From: Saprospiraceae bacterium
GTDB lineage: Bacteria; Bacteroidota; Bacteroidia; Chitinophagales; Saprospiraceae
Reading direction: 5' to 3'
DNA length: 64,000 nt
Assembly: GCA_020628645.1 (NCBI GenBank)
Contig: JAHDES010000003.1
Coordinates: 62,001-126,000, forward strand
The notes below the pieces were generated by a model. That model had not been told where the DNA came from, did no database searches, and saw only the letters and a list, made by a program, of their open reading frames with translations. Positions 1 to 8,716 of the stretch are shown here, in pieces (the first letter of the stretch is position 1; each line of letters begins with the position of its first letter). The position numbers and the translations under genes are program-made.

Positions 1-2654
1 ATTAAATAAGTAGGAGCGATCACTACGCCTTCTTCTATTAATGCTGTCGCATCTGGAGGCATAGAACCTGGTCGCTTACTCCCTATTTCTGCATGATGGG
101 CTCGATTAATGACATAAGCAATTAAATCATTGGAATCCGTAAAAACGCCGCTAATCAATGTAATATCAGGCAAGTGTGAACCCCCAAACTTTGGATGATT
201 GGTGATAATGACATCGCCCTTTTCAATGCTCAATTCTTCTAAAACTAATCTTGTACAAATACCTAAGCTTCCAAGATGCACGGGAATATGTGGAGCATTC
301 ACTAATAATTCAGCATTTGCATCTAAAATGGCACAAGAAAAATCTAATCGTTCTTTTATATTGACAGAAATAGCCGTTCGCTGTAATTGCGCGCCCATTT
401 CATTGGCTATTGCAAAAAACCGATTGGTAAATAATTCTAGTGCAATAGCATCTTGTTTTATTTCTTTCTGTTCTTCTTTTACAGGATGGTGAGTTAAAAC
501 GATTGTTTTATTGTGAGATACTTGAGCTGTCCAGTTTTTATCTATAAAATTAGTAGCATAAGCATTCATCAAAATGGCAGTTCCTGTAAAAGAATCTCCA
601 CTTTGTAGATGATCCCAATTGATAAGAGAAGAGGAATTTTGCGTTGATTGATTTTTTGATTTCAAGCTTGATAATTCATCTTTTTCCAGATTAGATGTCG
701 TACTGGCAATCACTTTAATACTTTCTAATTCAATTGTGCTGTCTTTCATCCAATAGCCAAAAAGTTGTTGATACTGAGTCTCGTATTGTGTGGCTAGAGT
801 AGCTATATTTTGAAAGGGGATTTCTAAAGTGTTCGATTGTCCTTTTGTTCTTAAATAGCAAAAAACTGCACGAATTTGAATGGTATTCGCTGCTATTTTC
901 TCTTCTTGAAGAGCTTCAATAGCATCTAGTGACAATTCATCTATCCAATTAGAAATTTCTGTCAGACATTCTTCTAGAGGTTGAATAATCTGACGTGTTT
1001 TTATCCGTTCTAAAACAGCATTTCCAATACCATAGGCACTAAGTAATCCTCCTTCGTAGGGAAGAATAATCTTTTTCATTTGTAGCATTTCGGCAACTTT
1101 ACACGCATGTAAACCTCCTGCCCCTCCAAACGCCACTAAAGTATATTCACTTGGGTCAATTCCTTTTTCAATAGAGATTGTTCGAATGGCGTCTGCCATT
1201 TTCTCATTAGCAATTTGTTCTAATCCTTTTAATAATTCTTGTGTAGAAATGGGCTGTTTTGTGGAGGTATAAATTTCATCTTGGAGCTTTTTCAAAGCTT
1301 TTTCAGCAGCATTTTTATCAATAGGAATTCCCATTTGATCTGGCACAAATTTTCCCAAAAGTAAATTTACATCTGTAATCGTCAATGGCCCTCCTGCCCC
1401 ATAACAAGCCGGGCCAGGCTGCGCACCTGCACTCTCTGGCCCTACATTCAATTTTGTACCATCAAAATAACAAATAGAGCCACCACCTGCTGCCACGGTC
1501 GCTATTGCTAAGGAAGGAGAAGCTAAAACAGCGCCGCCTACTTTAGTTTGATATTGATAACTAAATTGTTCATCAAAAATAGCTGTATCTGTACTTGTTC
1601 CGCCCATATCCAAACCAATTATCTTGTTATATCCTAAGGATTGTGCGATACGAACTGCTCCGACTACTCCTCCTGCTGGACCACTTAACAAACTATCTTT
1701 TGCTTGAAACAAACTTGCATCTACCAAGCCTCCTGCACTCGTCATTACTTTGAGTGTACTTTCGGGTGACAATTTAGATTGAATTTGCTGTAGATAATTG
1801 GAAATAATGGGATTCAAATACGCATTGACGACGGCTGTTTGCGCGCGTGTTAAGAGTTGAATAGCTGGAAAAAGATTAGAAGAAGTAGAAATGTGTAAGA
1901 AGCCTTCCTCTTTTAAAAAATTGGTGAGTTCTTCTTCGTGTTTAGGATTTTTATAGGCATTTAAAAAGGCAATGGCAATCGATTGAATATTATTATGATG
2001 GAGTTGTTGTATAATTTTGGAGATTTGAGTTTTATCTAATTTTTTTAGAATAGTGCCATCTGCCGCAATACGCTCATCTATTTCAATAACGATATCATAG
2101 AGTTGTTCTCGTTGAGGAATATTCAATTGAAATAAATGTGGTCGTTGTTGCGTACCAATTTTTAGTAAATCTTTAAATCCTTTCGTAATTAAAAGGGCTG
2201 TTTTTACGCCTTTTCGTTCTAAAAGGGCATTTGTTCCTTTGGTTGATCCTAATTTGAGTTGTATCGTAGGAAAAGGTTCATTTAATTTGGTAGCTGTAAT
2301 CAATCGCGTAGCAAGAATGGGGGCTTCTTCATGAGCTGTTAATTCAAAATCAATCGCTTCTTGGAGATCAATATTTTGATCTAAATACAATATTCCCTCT
2401 TGGAGATTAATTCGTTTGACATTCGCTTTTTGTGTACCAATTTGACATTCGTAGCCTTCAAAAACATCTCTACTTACGGGCCATTTATGAGTGATTTGAT
2501 ATGTACTATCTGAAATTTGATGGAGCATACGTCCCCTCAATCGACTACTGCTCAGTACTTTAACTCGTTTTCGTTCCTTTGAGGGAGAAATCGCAATACA
2601 ATCTGTAAATGTACCTCCTGTATCTATCCATATTTGCCAAAATGATGTACTCAT
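1..2654 (-). CDS. 5-oxoprolinase/hydantoinase, fused HyuA-HyuB type (C-terminus outside window)
   Basis: Reading the minus strand from the ATG at 2654 gives an open frame of at least 884 codons that runs off the left edge. An N-terminal DTGGTFTD motif (about residues 11-18), a second phosphate motif LDMGGTSTD (about 343) and AFGGAGGLHA (about 492) are the actin-like ATPase signatures of HyuA. From about residue 736 the frame continues without a stop into HyuB-type sequence (LELFTNRFFAIANEMG, then an NHPKFGGSHLPD block). The product is therefore a one-chain enzyme of the 5-oxoprolinase type, which hydrolyses cyclic amides such as 5-oxoproline at the cost of ATP. The fusion suggests oxoprolinase more than a two-subunit hydantoinase or acetone carboxylase, but substrate cannot be read from sequence. 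It starts 4 bases after the stop of the upstream acyltransferase-like gene, so the two are probably cotranscribed. Confidence 0.9.
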   Translation of the reverse strand, partial: MSTSFWQIWIDTGGTFTDCIAISPSKERKRVKVLSSSRLRGRMLHQISDSTYQITHKWPVSRDVFEGYECQIGTQKANVKRINLQEGILYLDQNIDLQEAIDFELTAHEEAPILATRLITATKLNEPFPTIQLKLGSTKGTNALLERKGVKTALLITKGFKDLLKIGTQQRPHLFQLNIPQREQLYDIVIEIDERIAADGTILKKLDKTQISKIIQQLHHNNIQSIAIAFLNAYKNPKHEEELTNFLKEEGFLHISTSSNLFPAIQLLTRAQTAVVNAYLNPIISNYLQQIQSKLSPESTLKVMTSAGGLVDASLFQAKDSLLSGPAGGVVGAVRIAQSLGYNKIIGLDMGGTSTDTAIFDEQFSYQYQTKVGGAVLASPSLAIATVAAGGGSICYFDGTKLNVGPESAGAQPGPACYGAGGPLTITDVNLLLGKFVPDQMGIPIDKNAAEKALKKLQDEIYTSTKQPISTQELLKGLEQIANEKMADAIRTISIEKGIDPSEYTLVAFGGAGGLHACKVAEMLQMKKIILPYEGGLLSAYGIGNAVLERIKTRQIIQPLEECLTEISNWIDELSLDAIEALQEEKIAANTIQIRAVFCYLRTKGQSNTLEIPFQNIATLATQYETQYQQLFGYWMKDSTIELESIKVIASTTSNLEKDELSSLKSKNQSTQNSSSLINWDHLQSGDSFTGTAILMNAYATNFIDKNWTAQVSHNKTIVLTHHPVKEEQKEIKQDAIALELFTNRFFAIANEMGAQLQRTAISVNIKERLDFSCAILDANAELLVNAPHIPVHLGSLGICTRLVLEELSIEKGDVIITNHPKFGGSHLPDITLISGVFTDSNDLIAYVINRAHHAEIGSKRPGSMPPDATALIEEGVVIAPTYL

Positions 2655-2658
2655 AAAT

Positions 2659-3585
2659 TTATCGTCTTGTCATCAAGTTATATTGTCGCTTTTTAGCGCC
2701 AAAGGAAGCAAAAAATCGAGCCAATGAAGGAATCATCGAACCCTCAAAATCAAAACTATATCCTCGATTCAAATACTGTTCTACAATAGAATGAATCAAA
2801 AAGTGAGTTGCTCCTTTTTTACGCCCTTCTTCGTTGGTACGAGCGGTCAAATAAATCAATCGTTGATGACTATTTATAATGAAACAAGCAGCTAATAAAT
2901 CTCCTTTATGATCGCGTACGCCAATCGCCTTCCCTTTTTGCCTTTTTTCTAGTATAAATAATAAATCTTGAAGCATTTCAACATACTGTCTATTTCGTTT
3001 TTTACTTTGTTCAATTGGATTTTTTTTATAGAAATCGAGGAATAATTCCGTTGAAATTCGTGCTATGGCTTGTAAGGTTTTTTGTCCTTTTTTGACATTT
3101 CGTTTGGTATTGGTAGAATAGCCTTTCCAAAGTTCTTCAGAAGAAGATGGGATAGAAAGTACATAATTCGTTTTTTCTTGAAATGTGAATTTTGGGATGT
3201 CTACCTTTACATGTTGCTCATTTAATTGAGTCCTTACACGCCAATAATACCAAGGAATTGCTTTTTGAAATGCTTCTACTAATTTTTTGTCTAAAGGGAT
3301 TTGACTAAAAACACCTAACTGCTGTGCATAAAATGGATGATAAATTTGTGCCAATCCGAAATATTTTCGATTAAAGGGTAAAGGAAAAACCGCTTCATAA
3401 TTATTTAAAACTAAGGCATTCCATCTTCCTTTACAAATCGCATCTAGATACCAACTGTAGCCGTAGGGCATCCCATTATAAGCTTGTGTGATACAAGCAT
3501 CCCATCTTTCGAGATCAATGATTTTTCTAGGTTTAAATGCGATCAATTTATTGAGTACTAGATTATATTTCAAAGGTAGAAACAT
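2659..3585 (-). CDS. GNAT/FemAB-like acyltransferase family protein
   Basis: About 308 residues, no signal peptide. The central part has the look of the FemAB/BioF2-type double GNAT fold: a lysine-rich STNTKRNVKKGQK block typical of peptidyl/aminoacyl transferases, followed by KRNRQYVEMLQDLLF and a strand pattern ending in AIGVRDHKGDLLAACFII, then YLTARTNEEGRKKGATHFLIHSIV, which resembles the acyl-CoA or aminoacyl-tRNA binding turn. A TTG at 3594 is possible, but the ATG at 3585 is preferred. The family attaches acyl or aminoacyl groups to peptidoglycan precursors or small molecules; the substrate here is unknown. It is first in a likely two-gene unit with the oxoprolinase. Confidence 0.65.
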   Translation of the reverse strand: MFLPLKYNLVLNKLIAFKPRKIIDLERWDACITQAYNGMPYGYSWYLDAICKGRWNALVLNNYEAVFPLPFNRKYFGLAQIYHPFYAQQLGVFSQIPLDKKLVEAFQKAIPWYYWRVRTQLNEQHVKVDIPKFTFQEKTNYVLSIPSSSEELWKGYSTNTKRNVKKGQKTLQAIARISTELFLDFYKKNPIEQSKKRNRQYVEMLQDLLFILEKRQKGKAIGVRDHKGDLLAACFIINSHQRLIYLTARTNEEGRKKGATHFLIHSIVEQYLNRGYSFDFEGSMIPSLARFFASFGAKKRQYNLMTRR

Positions 3586-3807
3586 TTTTCTCAAAAAAAA
3601 TCAATTTTCATTTATGTAATCTGCTTTTCATTTGCATCCTATAGATAAACCAGAAAAAAATTACACCCCATTTAAAAACAACTATAAATACCCAGGCAAT
3701 ATCTACTGGTACTTATATTTTACATCTACAACATAAAAATGGCTTTCAAAAAAGTGAAATCGTCGTTTTTGGCGGAGCTCAATATTAAAAAAATCAAACC
3801 CATTATA

Positions 3808-5661
3808 ATGAGAAATATTATTTTATTACTAAGTCTATTTTTGATTACAACATCCACTTTTGCACAATATACATTAAGTGGTATCATCACAGATGAAAGT
3901 GGCGAAGCCCTCATTGGTGCTTCTGTTGCTGCCTATCAAAAAACAGTATTCATAAAAGGTACTCTTACTGATATTGATGGACGTTATGAACTCTTACTTG
4001 AAGAAGGTGACTATACACTAGAAGTAAGTTATACAGGCTTTTCTCCTCTACGAAATAGTATTAAACTAAAAAAGAATAAAGCATTGGACTTAAAATTAGG
4101 TTCAGCTGGGGTAGTATTAGAAGAGAGTGTTGTTATTGGTGGTTATGGAGTTTCCAAAAAAAGTAGAAAAAAAGCATCTAAAGCCGCTAGTTCATACGAT
4201 ATGAGTACAATTCCTATGACGGGTATTTCACACTCCTCTACGCGTATCGCTTCTTCCCCTTCTGATATGAAAATTGTAAAAACAGACGCTACTATCGAAT
4301 CTGGACAACTCACTGCTGGAGAATGGAAGGATTTAGATAATTGGGGGTTTTGGGAAAAACTTAAATCGGATGAAGCCTATAGCAAATGGCAAAAACATTG
4401 GGGCTTTTTCCCAAATGATCGCTACGCCGTACACATCACTAATGAAGCAGGTCGTCCCGTAGCCAATTGCGTTGTACAATTAATTCAAGAAGATGACACC
4501 GTCCTTTGGACAAGTAGAACAGACAACCAAGGACGAGCCGAACTTTGGGCGAATCTTTATGGACAAGATGCAAAAGATAATTTACGTCTCAACATTATTC
4601 ACCAAGACAAAAAGAGTACTTGGACTACCCTAAAACGATTCACTGATGAAGGAATTGGTCATTATACCATTTCTACGGATTGTACTACTCCTGAAACAGT
4701 AGATATTCTATTTGCTGTGGATGCTACCAGTTCTATGGATGACGAAATTCAATACCTAAAAGCAGAATTATTAGACGTTATTAATCGTGTCAAAGAAGAT
4801 AATTCTTTGCTTAATCTTCGTTGGGGAAGTGTATTTTATCGTGATTCTACTGATGAATATTTGACAAGAGTTTCGCCTTTTTCAGATGATGCGCAACAAA
4901 TGATTGATTTTATTAAAGCACAACAATCTGGCGGTGGAGGCGATTATCCTGAAGCTGTTGATGAAGCTTTGGATGTTGCCTTAGCCCAAGATTGGAGCGA
5001 TGATGCCCGCGCTCGAATCCTGTTCTTACTATTAGATGCACCTCCTCATGAAGGAACAGCAACCAATAAACGTCTACAAAAAGCAATCAAGAAAGCGGCT
5101 GAAAAAGGAATTAAAATTATCCCTGTAACCGCAAGTGGCATTCACAAAGACACTGAATTTTTAATGAAATATTTCGCTGTAGCTACTAATGGTACTTATG
5201 TATTTTTAACGGATCATAGTGGAATTGGAAATCCGCATTTAGCACCTACTGCTGAAGAATACAATGTGGAAAATCTAAATGATTTATTAGTACGAGTGAT
5301 TACTGAAAATACAGAAATGGTAGCTTGTCAAGATTGGACACCTACTATTGTACAAGACGTAACCCCAATTGACCATTTTACACCTCCTACTCCCAAGCAA
5401 CTCAAACGAGATAAAGATTTACTACAAGAAGTGGTCATTTATCCCAATCCAGCAGAGACTTTTTTATTCGTCTCCTTAAAAGAAAAATTTGATCGCTTAT
5501 CTGTGATTGCAACAAATGGCACTTTATTGTGGGATTATACAGAACTAGAAGAAGGTACGTATAATTATAATGTAGAAACCTTGACTGCAGGTACGTATTA
5601 TATTCGTTTTCAAAAAGAAAATAAAACGATTACGACTTCATTTATTGTAGTGAAAGATTAA
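3808..5661 (+). CDS. Secreted vWA-domain protein with CarboxypepD_reg-like domain and T9SS sorting tail
   Basis: The ATG at 3808 is chosen because it gives a clean signal peptide (MRNIILLLSLFLITTSTFAQ); a longer in-frame start at 3739 would bury it. The mature protein has a CarboxypepD_reg-like beta-sandwich (about residues 21-105), a basic linker, a domain of unknown role containing a carboxypeptidase-like stretch (VANCVVQLIQEDDTVLWTS), a von Willebrand A domain (about 297-490) with a MIDAS-like DATSS in place of strict DxSxS, and a C-terminal domain beginning YPNPAETF (about 541-617) typical of type IX secretion type A sorting signals. It is therefore probably exported across the outer membrane and attached to or released from the surface. 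Ligand unknown. It is convergent with the GH16 gene. Confidence 0.85.
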   Translation: MRNIILLLSLFLITTSTFAQYTLSGIITDESGEALIGASVAAYQKTVFIKGTLTDIDGRYELLLEEGDYTLEVSYTGFSPLRNSIKLKKNKALDLKLGSAGVVLEESVVIGGYGVSKKSRKKASKAASSYDMSTIPMTGISHSSTRIASSPSDMKIVKTDATIESGQLTAGEWKDLDNWGFWEKLKSDEAYSKWQKHWGFFPNDRYAVHITNEAGRPVANCVVQLIQEDDTVLWTSRTDNQGRAELWANLYGQDAKDNLRLNIIHQDKKSTWTTLKRFTDEGIGHYTISTDCTTPETVDILFAVDATSSMDDEIQYLKAELLDVINRVKEDNSLLNLRWGSVFYRDSTDEYLTRVSPFSDDAQQMIDFIKAQQSGGGGDYPEAVDEALDVALAQDWSDDARARILFLLLDAPPHEGTATNKRLQKAIKKAAEKGIKIIPVTASGIHKDTEFLMKYFAVATNGTYVFLTDHSGIGNPHLAPTAEEYNVENLNDLLVRVITENTEMVACQDWTPTIVQDVTPIDHFTPPTPKQLKRDKDLLQEVVIYPNPAETFLFVSLKEKFDRLSVIATNGTLLWDYTELEEGTYNYNVETLTAGTYYIRFQKENKTITTSFIVVKD

Positions 5662-5669
5662 TCCATTTC

Positions 5670-5777
5670 GTTCTTAGACAAATTGTGTGGAATGAAAAAT
5701 GTGACGACTCGATAAATCTATGATTTTGAGAGACAAGCGTTTTGAAATTCCATTGAAGTCACAATTTGTCTAAGAAC
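5670..5777. mobile_element. MITE-like element, copy 1
   Basis: A 108-bp segment bounded by near-perfect terminal inverted repeats of about 18 bp: GTTCTTAGACAAATTGTG at the left and its complement CACAATTTGTCTAAGAAC at the right. It recurs in opposite orientation at 56564-56673. By hand alignment the copies differ by about eight substitutions, all transitions, and one 2-base indel. There is no coding capacity. It sits between two convergent genes and its right end overlaps the last codons of the GH16 gene. No clear target-site duplication is visible, so it could be a MITE or another dispersed palindrome-ended repeat. Confidence 0.75.
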
Positions 5778-6624
5778 CATCAATCTTATACACCCGTACA
5801 TAATCAATCAGAAATTGTTGGGGCCAAATGGATTCATCAATCCCATATTTACCACCCCAATTTCCCCCTACTGCTAAGTTTAAAATAAGATGAAACGCTT
5901 GATCGAAAGGCCATTTCTCAGGCGTTTCATCTATTTTAGCAAAAGTGTGGTAATGGATATCATCAACATACCACTCAATTTTATTAGCTGTCCATTCTAC
6001 TGTATACGTATGAAAACTAGATTCAGCATCAGGTACATAAATACTTCCTGTTTTATGCGTACCGATCATGCCATTAAACGCTTGTGTATGTGGCGTTCCA
6101 TAAATGGTATCAGGTTCATACCCTACATGTTCCATAATATCAATTTCACCTGAGCGAGGCCATCCTCCATAAGGGCTATTTGTGGGTAACATCCAAATTG
6201 CTGGCCAAGTCCCTTTTCCAGATGGGAGTTTAGCGCGCACTTCTATTCGACCATATTTAAAATCACCTTTATTTTTACTAATCAAACGAGTAGAGGAATA
6301 ATCACTTTTATTTATTTTTTCTTGATGGGCTTCTATAATTAAATATCCATTTTTGATACGAACATTTTTCTCTTTTCCTTTTGTATAGTATTGACGCTCA
6401 TTATTACCCCATCCACAGCCAGCGGGTTGGTCACATGCATCTCCTACATCATAGGTCCATTTTTGGGGATCGGGTAGGCCATCTTTATCAAATTCATCTG
6501 ACCAAATTAATTTTGTGGGAGAAGATAATGTCTTTTCCTTTAATGAAGTTGTTGTTTCATTCGAAGAACACCTTAGAAACAATAAACTACTCATTATTAA
6601 AAAGAGTATAAATCTAAACATCAT
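5770..6624 (-). CDS. Glycoside hydrolase family 16 lipoprotein (beta-glucanase-like)
   Basis: 284 residues with a lipoprotein signal ending LLFLRC (Cys 19), so probably anchored in a membrane. The GH16 catalytic signature GEIDIMEHVG (ExDxxE, about residues 157-166) is intact, with upstream WSDEFDKDGLPDPQKW and downstream FHTYTVEWTANKIEWYVD strands typical of bacterial laminarinase/lichenase-type enzymes. It is predicted to cleave beta-1,3 or mixed-linkage glucans; family membership alone does not fix the substrate. The final serine and the stop codon lie inside the terminal inverted repeat of the MITE-like element at 5670-5777. The RNase HII gene lies just upstream on the same strand, 10 bases away. 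Confidence 0.92.
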   Translation of the reverse strand: MMFRFILFLIMSSLLFLRCSSNETTTSLKEKTLSSPTKLIWSDEFDKDGLPDPQKWTYDVGDACDQPAGCGWGNNERQYYTKGKEKNVRIKNGYLIIEAHQEKINKSDYSSTRLISKNKGDFKYGRIEVRAKLPSGKGTWPAIWMLPTNSPYGGWPRSGEIDIMEHVGYEPDTIYGTPHTQAFNGMIGTHKTGSIYVPDAESSFHTYTVEWTANKIEWYVDDIHYHTFAKIDETPEKWPFDQAFHLILNLAVGGNWGGKYGIDESIWPQQFLIDYVRVYKIDGS

Positions 6625-6634
6625 GCTATTATTT

Positions 6635-7240
6635 TTATTTCAAAGGCAAATCTAACTGGGCCGGCAGTAAACGAAATGAACGCCGGTGATAAGGGGTAGC
6701 ACCATGTAACTGAATCGCTTCACGATGTTTTTTAGTGGGATAACCTTTATTATTTTCCCAGTCATAGTCAGGATGTTTTTCTGCTAATTCTAGCATGTAT
6801 AAATCTCGATAGGTTTTTGCCAAAATAGATGCAGCTGCTATGGAATAATATTTCCCATCTCCCTTTATGATACAATGATGTGGAATATTTTGATAGGCTT
6901 TAAATCGATTACCATCTACTAAAATAGACGTGGGTCGAGTTAGTAATTGATCTAACGCACGATGCATCGCTAAAAAAGAAGCATTTAGAATATTAATTTT
7001 GTCTATTTCTTGATGATCTACTTTTCCAACCGCCCAAGCGATGGCTTCCTTTTCGATGAATGATTTTAATTCCATTCGCTGTGCTTCTTTCAATTTTTTT
7101 GAATCATTCAACACTTCATGTTCAAATGTAGTTGGCAAAATCACTGCTGCTGCAAAAACAGGTCCTGCCAAACAGCCTCGACCAGCTTCATCACAACCAG
7201 CTTCTATTTCATTGATATTTAAATAGGCGAATAAACTCAT
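6635..7240 (-). CDS. rnhB: Ribonuclease HII
   Basis: 201 residues, the usual length for RNase HII, which cleaves RNA in RNA-DNA hybrids and starts removal of ribonucleotides misincorporated into DNA. The N-terminal [14 protein letters not shown] block carries the first two acidic catalytic residues (Asp 17, Glu 18); ILVDGNRF and the following [12 protein letters not shown] carry the remaining acidic residues and the typical helix. The C-terminal [11 protein letters not shown] block is also characteristic. A TATCTTTA box on the minus strand (7247 to 7240) abuts the ATG. Divergent from the EamA transporter, with only 28 bases between starts. Confidence 0.96.
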   Translation of the reverse strand: MSLFAYLNINEIEAGCDEAGRGCLAGPVFAAAVILPTTFEHEVLNDSKKLKEAQRMELKSFIEKEAIAWAVGKVDHQEIDKINILNASFLAMHRALDQLLTRPTSILVDGNRFKAYQNIPHHCIIKGDGKYYSIAAASILAKTYRDLYMLELAEKHPDYDWENNKGYPTKKHREAIQLHGATPYHRRSFRLLPAQLDLPLK

Positions 7241-7268
7241 AAAGATAAATATACACCTTTACGGATTA

Positions 7269-8192
7269 ATGAATAGCTTTGTGATCTCAAAAAAGAAAAC
7301 AATTGTGTCTTCACCTATTCGTGCTCATCTTGCTTTATTTACAGTTGCCTTAATTTATGGTGCTAATTACACTATTGCAAAGGTCGTATTGGATGATGGC
7401 TACTTGTTACCAAGAGGTTTTGTATTGCTTCGAGTAATTAGTGGACTAGTATTATTCCATATTGTACATGCAATATTTATTCGAGAAAAAGTGGAACGCA
7501 CAGATTTCATGCAGTTGTTTTGGTGTGGCATTTTTGGTGTGGTAATCAATCAAGTTTGTTTTTTTAGTGGCTTAAAATATACCACGCCGATCAATGCTTC
7601 ATTGATTATGACTACAACGCCTATTTTAGTATTGCTAATTTCATCTTTTGTCTTAAAAGAGAAAATCACATCTCGTAAAATATTAGGAATCATTATTGGA
7701 GCAGCAGGTGCTATTTTACTTATGGTTTATGGTCGAAGTATTAATTATCAATCTTCTCAAATTATTGGAGATGTACTCATTTTAATTAATGCACTTTCTT
7801 ATGGCTATTATTTGGTATTAGTAAAAAAATTAAGTGAAAAATATCATCCTATTACTGTTGTAAAATGGGCATTCACTTTTGGGATATTATTTGTCTTTCC
7901 TTTAGGGATAGGAGAATTGTTGCAAGCTAATTGGAGTAATTTTAACATTCGGATTTGGGGAGCAATTGCCTATGTCTTAATATGTACTACTTTTTTAACC
8001 TATCTTTTAAATGCATATGCCCTATCTAAGGTCAATGCTTCTTTAGTGAGTTTTTATGTTTATTTACAACCTTTTTTTGCTACCAGCATTGCATTAGTAC
8101 TTGGAGTAGATCAATTAAATAGCTATAAGATATTTGCAGCCAGTTGTATTTTCACAGGCGTATACTTAGTAAGTAGTCGGTTAAAAGGTTAA
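7269..8192 (+). CDS. DMT-superfamily transporter, EamA family
   Basis: 307 residues with about ten hydrophobic segments arranged as two EamA repeats. The first repeat starts ALFTVALIYGANYTIAK and the second begins near IIGDVLILINALSYGYYLVL. EamA proteins are inner-membrane permeases, many of them exporters of amino acids or other metabolites; the substrate is not predictable. The second repeat ends with a short conserved segment (VYLVSSRLKG). The gene is monocistronic: a T-rich terminator-like hairpin follows at once. Confidence 0.9.
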   Translation: MNSFVISKKKTIVSSPIRAHLALFTVALIYGANYTIAKVVLDDGYLLPRGFVLLRVISGLVLFHIVHAIFIREKVERTDFMQLFWCGIFGVVINQVCFFSGLKYTTPINASLIMTTTPILVLLISSFVLKEKITSRKILGIIIGAAGAILLMVYGRSINYQSSQIIGDVLILINALSYGYYLVLVKKLSEKYHPITVVKWAFTFGILFVFPLGIGELLQANWSNFNIRIWGAIAYVLICTTFLTYLLNAYALSKVNASLVSFYVYLQPFFATSIALVLGVDQLNSYKIFAASCIFTGVYLVSSRLKG

Positions 8193-8195
8193 ATT

Positions 8196-8217
8196 GACGG
8201 TTTTATCGTCTTTTTTT
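8196..8217 (+). terminator. Weak intrinsic terminator after EamA gene
   Basis: A short GACG/CGTC stem (8196-8199 with 8207-8210) is followed directly by seven T residues. The stem is only four base pairs, so termination may be partial, but the position three bases after the stop codon fits. Confidence 0.45.
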
Positions 8218-8716
8218 GAAACAAAATTCCATAAAAACAAGTAAAGTTCCTTCATAAATTGATTCTTTCAATTTTACATTGTCCCTCCTACAAATAGTAT
8301 TGATTAACTAAATCAATACTGCTTCCTATTAGAATGAAGTGGTTGAACGCTTTAATTGTGATAGAAATAAGTCATATAATTAAAACAAGTCAAATATTAA
8401 TGTCACAAATTACAAGTATTGATAATTTATTGATTTCATATATTTAACTTATTTAAATAAATATTCACCGAACTATTGTGATTATAAAATAATTTATATG
8501 TTTCTACGTGTAAAAGAGATAGTTAAGCAAACACATTATCACAAATTTTAAATTATCCTTTTTATAAATATCTGTTTTTCAGTATATTATGCAGTTTTGA
8601 TATATTTTAAAATTCTATGCACTTACATATTTTTTTTGATTTTTATTCCGTTGTAATATACATCATTCGATAAGTTTTTATGTATATTTATGCGAAATTA
8701 ACGAAGAACAACAACT
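8218..8716. other. AT-rich intergenic region with one inverted repeat
   Basis: About 500 bases without a supported gene. The only clear structure is a perfect 10-bp inverted repeat, AGTATTGATT at 8296-8305 and AATCAATACT at 8311-8320, with a 5-base spacer and no T-tract after it. Near the right end TATATTTATGCG resembles the TAnnTTTG -7 box and could drive the TPR gene. The rest is low-complexity AT sequence. Confidence 0.5.

Noticed and set aside
8218-8716. Possible non-coding RNA gene in the AT-rich gap
   Set aside because: Only one plain inverted repeat and no conserved structure or convincing promoter-terminator pair; low complexity explains the rest.
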